Source: Acidithiobacillus sp. (GTDB taxonomy: Bacteria; Pseudomonadota; Gammaproteobacteria; Acidithiobacillales; Acidithiobacillaceae). From it: a stretch of DNA of 64,000 nucleotides. Under the pieces are notes generated by a model, which worked only from the letters and a program-made list of their open reading frames with translations, did not search any database and was not told the origin of the DNA. The stretch's first letter is position 1, and each line of letters opens with the position of its first letter. The stretch lies in NCBI GenBank assembly GCA_028065135.1, contig JAPTWR010000114.1, positions 17,603 to 81,602 on the forward strand. Reading direction: 5' to 3'. Below, one piece after another: positions 58,273 to 64,000 of the stretch. Made by a program: the position numbers and the translations under genes.

Positions 58273-59291
58273 TAGATCTGAAAAAAGATGGTGATTGGAA
58301 CGGTTTTCAAATTCCGGTGGCGCCATCCAGGATGGAAGTCGCCGGGCAGGATATTCAGGTGGCGGAATATCTCGGTCGCCGCGTGGTTACCTTTGCCATG
58401 ATCGACCGCTTGCATCAGCGTCCATCTGGTACCGCCAGGAAGCGATTTAATGAGAACAAATCGCGCCTTGCGGCAGGTGAAGACTTCTATCTTGTTGATT
58501 ATACGCAAAGGTCCGTTTTACGGACTTTTGAAATTGATGTTCCGCCTCGCGGGCTTACGCTGCTGACACTGTCTGGATACTTATTGCTGGTGAAGACGTT
58601 TTCCGACGACCTGGCATGGGATGTCCAGCGAAGACTGGTGTCCAACTATTTTCTGCCAAAGGCCATGGCTGGAAGTTCACAGGGCAAGGTGTTGCCCGAT
58701 TTGAAAGCAGTCCCTTTGCTATGCCACGAGAGAGACCGGATTGGCCAAGCGGTCTCAGTGATAGCGGCGGCCAGCATCAAGTTTGCGTCGAGCCCAGAAA
58801 AGTCCTGGCACGCACTAGCGGAGCGGTTGCAGCTTCCGACGCCAAGTCCTGCCAAATCGCGGGATGAAATGGAGTTGCGTATCTGGAGAAGCCTCTGCGA
58901 TTTAGGCGGTGCCGACATGCCGGATAGGATTCCGAGAGGAGCCTTGCCGCGCATCTGGGCGCTCCTGAATCACATGAACCGCTTTTACTCTGGCGGACGA
59001 GAGCGCATTGGCAAGACCAGGCAGGAGGTGGATCCACGCAATCTACTGACAGGTCCGCCAAAGCCGGTCTCCGCGTTGGATGGCATCACACTGCGCCAAG
59101 CTTTCTCCAAGCAAACGGCGTTACATCTGGAGAGCCAGTTGGGCGATATCCCCGTTTCGGAGTTGTTGGGGTATGACCGGTCATTTTTGGGGCGGTTGCC
59201 GAATATCGGAGGGAAAAAGGTTGCAGAGATCGAAACCTTTTTCGCCGGGTATGGTTTAAGCCTGGGAATGTTTCCGCGCAAACTGGATTAA
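58260..59291 (+). CDS. ORF6N-domain protein with an RNA polymerase alpha-CTD-like C-terminus
   Basis: This encodes 343 residues, overlapping recJ by 13 bp. Residues 35-130 (VAEYLGRRVVTFAMIDRLHQRPSGTARKRFNENKSRL...LTLSGYLLLVKTFSDDLAWDVQRRLV) match the ORF6N domain of phage antirepressor-like regulators. Residues 299-335 (VSELLGYDRSFLGRLPNIGGKKVAEIETFFAGYGLSLGM) closely resemble the alpha-CTD helix-hairpin-helix of RNA polymerase, including the GLSLGM ending. It may recruit or mimic RNA polymerase. Confidence 0.65.
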   Translation: MPRVIDLKKDGDWNGFQIPVAPSRMEVAGQDIQVAEYLGRRVVTFAMIDRLHQRPSGTARKRFNENKSRLAAGEDFYLVDYTQRSVLRTFEIDVPPRGLTLLTLSGYLLLVKTFSDDLAWDVQRRLVSNYFLPKAMAGSSQGKVLPDLKAVPLLCHERDRIGQAVSVIAAASIKFASSPEKSWHALAERLQLPTPSPAKSRDEMELRIWRSLCDLGGADMPDRIPRGALPRIWALLNHMNRFYSGGRERIGKTRQEVDPRNLLTGPPKPVSALDGITLRQAFSKQTALHLESQLGDIPVSELLGYDRSFLGRLPNIGGKKVAEIETFFAGYGLSLGMFPRKLD

Positions 59292-59322
59292 TACTTCGGC
59301 GGGGTGATCCGGACGCAGGCAC

Positions 59323-59360
59323 AAAAAAACCGCCCTGCACCAGTGTTCGGTGCAGGGCGG
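59323..59360 (-). terminator. Rho-independent terminator of ligA
   Basis: CCGCCCTGCACC (59330-59341) pairs perfectly with GGTGCAGGGCGG (59349-59360) across a 7-nt loop. The A7 run before it gives T7 on the minus strand, so it ends the ligA transcript. It lies between convergent genes. Confidence 0.85.
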
Positions 59361-59367
59361 TAGTTGT

Positions 59368-61200
59368 TCAGTCGATCAATTGCAAATATTCAGGTTCGTT
59401 TATGGTGCGCGTTTCGGTGGCTTGCGCCGCAGCAACCTTCTTCGACCCTGGCTTATCGCCCAGAATCAGGAGATCGGTCATGGCGTTGACGCCGGACTGG
59501 ACCTGCGCGCCCATGGCTTCCGCCTGTTTTTCGAGGACCTTGCGATCCGCGGTAGCGAACGTACCGGTAAAAACGATGCGCTTGCCTTTCAACGGAAGGT
59601 TGGTAGATGGTGCGGCGTCCATGCTGTGTCGGATCGTCAGATGACTGACTACGGCGTTGATCTCCGGCAAGAGGCGCTGGATATCTGCCGCAATGGACGG
59701 GCTAGTGATAGAGCCGAAACCATCAATGGCGGACAGAAACTCGACCGTAACAAAGTTCAGTCCACCGATACGCGTTTTGGCCAACAATTTCTTGGCGTCT
59801 CCGCGTCCCAAGTGACGGATACCGAAAGCAGCCAAGACACGCCAATCGTCAATGGGTTGATTTTTACGTGCCTGAATGGCCACAGACAGATTTTTGGCCA
59901 CGCCAGAACTGATGCCCATGTTTTCCAGATCATTGGCGGTCAGGTCGAAAACCTGAGAAAACGTCTCCACACCACCATGAACAAGATGGCTGATTATGCC
60001 AGGTCCGGCGCCGTCAATTTCGAGAACCTGGCAAAAGTGCTCCAGAATGCCCAGGGACTGGCTCATGCATCCTATTCCGCCCGGGCAGAGCAGATATTCA
60101 CCATCCACTTCCAATGCTGTATCGCAGCACGGGCAATGGGTTGGTACTTCCACGGTTTCCGCAGGTTGATTAACCGCTTCCACTTTTGGGATGACCTCGC
60201 CCGAGCGGATGATCCGGATGGACGCGCCGGCGCCAATGCCTTTAGCCTGAACGATGGCGGCCGTATGCGCGGTCACCCGCCGGATTGTGGCACCGGAGAG
60301 TTCCACCGGCTCGATTTCGAGCACGGGGGTTACCCGACCGGTGCGACCGACCTGCCAGGTGATGGACCGCACCACTGTTACAGCCGTTTCACCCTTGGTT
60401 TTGTAGGCAATCTGCCAGCGATGGTGGTGATTCGTGGCGCCCATGGATTCACGGATACGCGGATCCATGGCTTCGATAACGATCCCGTCAGTGAGGTAGG
60501 GGCAGTTATCCCTTAACCGCCGCGAAATCCCTTCGATGTCCGCCAGCATGATGTCCGCTTCGGCCTGCACGTCACCCAAAGAAGCATATGGGATGAAGCG
60601 CGCGGCCCTGGCTTCAACGGCCAGGCGGTGGTGTTCACCGAGATCGTCGGCGCCGATGAATCCAACCATGAAGTTACGTGGATGGGTCAGTGGGCGGCCG
60701 TTGAAGATTCTCCCTTGCAGGTTATCCTCAAAAAATCGCTGTTCGATAACGATCTCACCATCTGCGGCGAGGTCTGTGGTTTCCAGCCAGAGGCCTTTCT
60801 CGAGAGCGTCGGAAATATCCTGGCCCTCAAGACCGTTGCCGCGGGTGGATAGATGACCTTTGCCGTCATACCGGCCGGAAAGACCGTCTAGCTTTGGGGT
60901 GGCTCTGAAAAGCACCTTGGCGATCCCAAGAGAAGCCGCCACGTCAAGAACCCGCTTGAAAAATGCGGCGAGTTCGCTGGTGGCGTAGGCCTTGTCGGTG
61001 GAAAGCATGGGTGTCACGTGACGTACCTTGCTTCCCGAGAACAACGACTCCGGTTCCGGTTCGACCTGATGCAGGAATGGATGGTCTGGGTCGGCAGCCC
61101 TGAGTTCTTCCACGAGCGCGTCGTAATCGGCGTCACTCATAATTTGGGTGCCGGCGCGGTAGGCGTTATTGGCTTCCGCCAGTTTTTTTGCTAAATCCAT
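59368..61200 (-). CDS. ligA: NAD+-dependent DNA ligase
   Basis: This encodes 610 residues from the ATG at 61200 with GGAG upstream. The adenylation motif is TPKLDG (K103), followed by STRGNGLEGQDIS. The OB part contains TWQVGRTGRVTPVLEIEPVELSGATI. A C4 zinc finger (CPCC...CPGGIGC), HhH repeats and a C-terminal BRCT domain (GKRIVFTGTFATADRKVLEKQAEAMGA) are present. It is slightly shorter than chromosomal LigA (about 670) but complete. Confidence 0.9.
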   Translation of the reverse strand: MDLAKKLAEANNAYRAGTQIMSDADYDALVEELRAADPDHPFLHQVEPEPESLFSGSKVRHVTPMLSTDKAYATSELAAFFKRVLDVAASLGIAKVLFRATPKLDGLSGRYDGKGHLSTRGNGLEGQDISDALEKGLWLETTDLAADGEIVIEQRFFEDNLQGRIFNGRPLTHPRNFMVGFIGADDLGEHHRLAVEARAARFIPYASLGDVQAEADIMLADIEGISRRLRDNCPYLTDGIVIEAMDPRIRESMGATNHHHRWQIAYKTKGETAVTVVRSITWQVGRTGRVTPVLEIEPVELSGATIRRVTAHTAAIVQAKGIGAGASIRIIRSGEVIPKVEAVNQPAETVEVPTHCPCCDTALEVDGEYLLCPGGIGCMSQSLGILEHFCQVLEIDGAGPGIISHLVHGGVETFSQVFDLTANDLENMGISSGVAKNLSVAIQARKNQPIDDWRVLAAFGIRHLGRGDAKKLLAKTRIGGLNFVTVEFLSAIDGFGSITSPSIAADIQRLLPEINAVVSHLTIRHSMDAAPSTNLPLKGKRIVFTGTFATADRKVLEKQAEAMGAQVQSGVNAMTDLLILGDKPGSKKVAAAQATETRTINEPEYLQLID

Positions 61201-61257
61201 AAGAATACTCCATAAGGGGAAGATGTCTTCCCCATCGTTTGTGGGCAACCAGTTGTG

Positions 61258-61488
61258 CTAATCGGTGTTATTATCAGAAGCACATTGCTGCAGTATGTCG
61301 CTTATTTTTAACGTTATTGCATTGGGGAGGAAGTTTATCCCTTCCCTTGCCATGACTTCATTTTTGGCAACCAGCAGCACCTCGAAACGGTCGCCAAAGA
61401 AATCTCTTTTAAGCATAGAAGCATGACTCATTCCGCGCTTTTGCGCTGCCAGCAGTAGATCAATGTCAAGTTGTGAAAGCTTCATCAT
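61258..61488 (-). CDS. Small unknown protein
   Basis: This encodes 76 residues with GAGG upstream. Mainly helical (QLDIDLLLAAQKRGMSHASMLKRDFFG). It overlaps the end of the next upstream gene by 4 bp. No family is known. Confidence 0.5.
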   Translation of the reverse strand: MMKLSQLDIDLLLAAQKRGMSHASMLKRDFFGDRFEVLLVAKNEVMAREGINFLPNAITLKISDILQQCASDNNTD

Positions 61489-61850
61489 AAATCCTCTTGT
61501 AGCATACTCTCTGACCTGCGCCGTCCAACCTTAAGGTGTTCAGCATGCGCCCCGTACGTGTTAGCCATGTGCTCATAATAGTCTTGCAAGCCACGTAGCA
61601 CACGTGCCAGTGATCTGTCCTCCGCAGAATGAAGCCATTTAGCACGTAACCCAAATCCCGCTGATTTTGCCTCATATCTGACAGCTCCTTTCTGCTCTCG
61701 TCGGATCACATTGAGCGTCGAAAGCCGATTAAAACCACTGCTTTGCGTGCCTGTAGCGCTCAGATATTCGGGGATTCTCGACTGATGAACTGTCCAATTA
61801 TACCCAGGCATAATCTTTACAAGTTCTTTCCTAAATTCGTTTGTGTTCAT
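61485..61850 (-). CDS. Small unknown protein
   Basis: This encodes 121 residues from the ATG at 61850, with AAGGAG at ideal spacing. Basic, with NEFRKELVKIMPGYNWTVH and an AKSAGFGLRAKWLHSAED stretch. The C-terminal half is helical. It overlaps the TrpF-like gene by 20 bp. The function is unknown. Confidence 0.5.
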   Translation of the reverse strand: MNTNEFRKELVKIMPGYNWTVHQSRIPEYLSATGTQSSGFNRLSTLNVIRREQKGAVRYEAKSAGFGLRAKWLHSAEDRSLARVLRGLQDYYEHMANTYGAHAEHLKVGRRRSESMLQEDL

Positions 61851-62595
61851 GTGTTTCCGCTCCTTTTTGTACTGGTTTAATTTCCTTAAACGCCTCAAGC
61901 GTGGCCTGACATTTTTTCAAGTCAAGCCAGTCTATACCGGCTGTGGTGGTTCTGAGTGAGCTTTCCATGTCGATCCAGGTATCCAGACGTCCAACCATAC
62001 TGTTGATCGCTGTGACACGCTCAACGATATTGTCAGGGCCGATACCGCCTGCATAACCACAGTGGATGCCATACCGCGGCGCTTCCAATATGGTGGCCAC
62101 TTGTCCGCGGCCGCCGGACGCATCAAAGAGCAGTGCGTGATTAGCCGGGGCAAAGCCCAGGATTTTGAAAAGTTCAGGTTGAACATCGGCGTTGCCGTCA
62201 TGGATTTGTGTGATAACCGCCAGGCGCGGGTGGTCAGATATGAACCTGGCGAGAGCCTGAAGGTCAACGGGCCTCTTGCGGTGATTGAAGTTCAACTGCA
62301 ACCGACCTGAACGTGCTGAAAGAAAATCGACCAAGGCGGTGGCTACCGGCTCGCTGGTAAGAATGTTGTTGACCTCTTTCCCACAAACATGAAGGGCTGC
62401 TTTAACAGGGGACGGCAAGAGAGCAAGTGCTTTTTTCAGGAAATAGACTGACGGATACCGTTGTGGCCCACCTTTCTGTTTCGGTGAGTAGAGAAACCCC
62501 CACTCCACTTCCGGGTAGTCTTTTGATAGGGCAACCAACTGATTGAGATCGGTGTTTTCGTCTACACCGGTCAGGGTGATTTTGGTAACTGGCAT
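61831..62595 (-). CDS. TrpF-like TIM-barrel protein
   Basis: This encodes 254 residues. The opening KITLTGVDENTDLNQLVALSKDYPEVEWGFLYSPKQ and the late IHCGYAGGIGPDNIVERV resemble phosphoribosylanthranilate isomerase-type barrels, with GIGPDN at the phosphate-binding place. The usual catalytic Cys of TrpF is not evident (the protein has C71 and C172). It is probably not a tryptophan enzyme here. The function is unknown. Confidence 0.55.
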   Translation of the reverse strand: MPVTKITLTGVDENTDLNQLVALSKDYPEVEWGFLYSPKQKGGPQRYPSVYFLKKALALLPSPVKAALHVCGKEVNNILTSEPVATALVDFLSARSGRLQLNFNHRKRPVDLQALARFISDHPRLAVITQIHDGNADVQPELFKILGFAPANHALLFDASGGRGQVATILEAPRYGIHCGYAGGIGPDNIVERVTAINSMVGRLDTWIDMESSLRTTTAGIDWLDLKKCQATLEAFKEIKPVQKGAETHEHKRI

Positions 62596-62691
62596 AAACC
62601 CTCCAGGTCGTGTTGAGATTATTTGGAAACGCCTGATGCCTCAGGAGTTGCGGATGATTCTGGTTGTAAACCCCAGATGGTTGTGTGAACT

Positions 62692-62724
62692 CTGTTTTTC
62701 TATGACCTGGCCATAGAAAAACAG
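62692..62724. promoter_or_regulatory. Perfect 13-bp inverted repeat
   Basis: CTGTTTTTCTATG (62692-62704) and CATAGAAAAACAG (62712-62724) are perfectly complementary across a 7-nt loop. It lies upstream of the TrpF-like gene (minus), so it could be an operator or an RNA hairpin in the leader. Confidence 0.6.
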
Positions 62725-62745
62725 GGTGCGAACCCTGACGTTATG

Positions 62746-62783
62746 AAAAGCGCCACCCGAGCCTAATGGCAATAAGTGGCGCT
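62746..62783 (-). terminator. Probable terminator
   Basis: AGCGCCAC (62749-62756) pairs with GTGGCGCT (62776-62783). On the minus strand it is followed by TTTC. It would end the transcript of the gene at 62814-63056. Confidence 0.5.
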
Positions 62784-62813
62784 GCTGTTGTGACATGATC
62801 TAAAAAGTGTAGA

Positions 62814-63056
62814 CTACGTGAGGCGTCCGCTGGGATCGACCCTGAATGCCTTAACCAAATCATTCAGCGTAGCTTGGCGCGTTTGATCCAAATGGAGCAC
62901 GGTAATTGATCCATTTTTTGGATTCGCGCCTCCCCTGAACGGGTTGCCTGCCAGTACGCTTACAGTGAACGGCATGCTGGGATTTCGATCTATCGAATAT
63001 CCCAAAGTATGCTCATTAACGACAATATATTCCGTACCGTCTTCCTTTCCCGCCAT
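62814..63056 (-). CDS. Small unknown protein
   Basis: This encodes 80 residues from the ATG at 63056, with GGAAG upstream, directly after the preceding gene. Beta-rich (EYIVVNEHTLGYSIDR, GSITVLHLDQTRQ). No family is known. Confidence 0.5.
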   Translation of the reverse strand: MAGKEDGTEYIVVNEHTLGYSIDRNPSMPFTVSVLAGNPFRGGANPKNGSITVLHLDQTRQATLNDLVKAFRVDPSGRLT

Positions 63057-63058
63057 AT

Positions 63059-63844
63059 CTAAGTCTTCCAGGTGATTTCGCCCTTGGCAAATATGGAGTC
63101 GGCATAATTGGTCTGGTATTTTTCGGCCCATAACTGGATGGCGCAACGCTCTGTTGTGGTGATAGTGGATTCTGGAATGATAGTAACCGGTGCCTGTCCA
63201 TGGCTGGTGGTTATTTCCATGGTGGCGATTTTCTGCCCATGATGATGGACTTCCACCGCGCCGCCGGAAATATAGGAGGCCGTGTATTCAGGAACGGACC
63301 GGTCACACAACACGGCGGCGTTGTCAGGAGTCAAAGGAGAAAACTTCACCTTTTTGCAAACCTGGATGTGGCAGATAAAATCCATACCGAAAGTAGTAGC
63401 CTCTTTGGCCCCCTTGTTTTCGTCTGGGTGAACGCCCAAGAGAAACAAATGCGATGCCGAATTGCTGACCATCCAGAGCAACTGTGCCCCAGGATAGGCA
63501 ATCTGGACCAGACGTTGGCGGTCATAGACCACCACGTCAGTTGGGTGCCGTTGCAGGATTTCCAGACCGACATCCTTGATCACGTCGATCATGCGATCGA
63601 CGATCTCACGGTGCTGATCGTTTTCGCCAAGCAAAAGAGAGGCAGGGTCCCGCAATGGAGATGAAGGCAGTGTGCGAAAATAACCGGCATAGCGGCCCCA
63701 TAGGGAGGGGCGACGTTCGATGTTCACTGCAAGTTCCTGGCGGGTGAGTCCGCCACGAACCAATTCCATGAACGTCAGGTCACGTTCGCAAGTGTTGCGC
63801 ACCGCATTATAATACAGGTCTGCTTGTGTTTGGGTTGTAACCAT
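63059..63844 (-). CDS. Unknown soluble protein
   Basis: This encodes 261 residues. The N-terminal part is helical (YYNAVRNTCERDLTFMELVRGGLTRQELAVNIERRPSLW), perhaps an HTH-like segment. The middle is alpha/beta and the C-terminal part beta-rich. It starts directly after the gene that runs off the window. I recognise no family. Confidence 0.5.
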   Translation of the reverse strand: MVTTQTQADLYYNAVRNTCERDLTFMELVRGGLTRQELAVNIERRPSLWGRYAGYFRTLPSSPLRDPASLLLGENDQHREIVDRMIDVIKDVGLEILQRHPTDVVVYDRQRLVQIAYPGAQLLWMVSNSASHLFLLGVHPDENKGAKEATTFGMDFICHIQVCKKVKFSPLTPDNAAVLCDRSVPEYTASYISGGAVEVHHHGQKIATMEITTSHGQAPVTIIPESTITTTERCAIQLWAEKYQTNYADSIFAKGEITWKT

Positions 63845-64000
63845 CTAGTCCTCCAGATTGAAAAACTTGAAAAATGCACCAGCCATAAGCGGCTCGGCGT
63901 CTTTCATTTCAGCGGTTGCTTGAGGCCCGGCTTCGAGACATACAATCTTTCCGGCCGAGTTCATAAGGCCGATCTCTTTCCAGCGTTTTGGGTGCTTTTC
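63845..64000 (-). CDS. C-terminal end of a gene running off the window
   Basis: About 51 residues up to the TAG at 63845 are visible (KRWKEIGLMNSAGKIVCLEAG...FFKFFNLED). The gene starts beyond 64000. The family is unknown. It ends at the start of the next minus-strand gene, so it is part of the same operon. Confidence 0.45.
   Translation of the reverse strand, partial: EKHPKRWKEIGLMNSAGKIVCLEAGPQATAEMKDAEPLMAGAFFKFFNLED

Noticed and set aside
59350..60516. 388-residue frame opposite ligA
   Set aside because: Antisense to a complete NAD-dependent ligase; no features of its own.
1..64000. tRNA or rRNA genes
   Set aside because: No cloverleaf-like GGTTCRA arms with matching stems or rRNA-like stretches were seen by eye.

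Overview
The window looks like a large conjugative plasmid, or a plasmid-like integrative element, of a Gram-negative proteobacterium. The evidence is a P-type (Trb/VirB-like) mating-pair apparatus, a MobH relaxase with a TraD coupling protein, ParM-type partition, a DnaC-type helicase loader, lipoproteins with lipoboxes, a periplasmic DsbG-like protein and a type IV pilus operon. There is no rRNA, tRNA or central-metabolism gene. An Acidithiobacillus-type host would fit the mixture, but this is inference and nothing in the sequence proves it.

Layout. 0-5.2 kb: a small membrane protein, a palindrome-rich divergent promoter region, then a HEPN-like/transmembrane/double-AAA ATPase next to a membrane NERD nuclease-like protein. 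5.3-12.7 kb: an EexN-like entry-exclusion lipoprotein and, on the minus strand, trbL, trbJ, trbE, trbD, a TrbC-like pilin domain joined to an M48 metallopeptidase, and trbB. 12.9-20 kb: a helicase-associated/MT-A70-like protein, two small membrane proteins, then a minus-strand DUF4400 protein, traD and the MobH relaxase traI. 20.2-29.2 kb: parM and a partner, small accessory genes (one split by an IscB element), a DUF1376 replication protein whose gene carries an iteron array, and a dnaC homologue. 29.2-34.4 kb: an IS607-like element and an operon containing a polynucleotide-kinase-like protein. 34.4-37.1 kb: a membrane-protein gene split by an IS200/IS605 element. 37.1-44.1 kb: small genes, a second IscB element, a DUF559-like endonuclease, a sigma region-4-only protein and a UvrD-like helicase. 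44.2-53.4 kb: a type IV pilus operon (two major-type pilins, PilP, PilC, minor pilins, PilX-like repeat protein, PilU). 53.4-64 kb: a sigma-70 family factor, a DsbG-like protein, a very short PlsC-like protein, RecJ, an ORF6N protein with an RNA polymerase alpha-CTD-like end, NAD-dependent DNA ligase and a minus-strand set of unknown genes.

How it fits together. traI/traD and the trb genes would process and export DNA. The type IV pilus may help mating-pair contact. DUF1376 plus DnaC looks like a lambda O/P-like initiator and loader with the origin inside the initiator gene. ParM and its partner would segregate the replicon. LigA, RecJ and UvrD add element-encoded DNA processing, and two sigma-like proteins and an ORF6N protein suggest the element has its own transcription control.

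The points I rate highest are: a 13-bp repeat inside the DUF1376 gene read in two reading frames with near-helical spacing (candidate origin); the TrbC-M48 fusion between trbB and trbD; four RNA-guided-nuclease loci of the IscB/TnpB class within 17.5 kb, two of which split identifiable genes; a 19-bp palindrome scattered at four sites; a family of short TGC-centred palindromes concentrated in the pilus operon; and the HEPN-AAA plus NERD pair.
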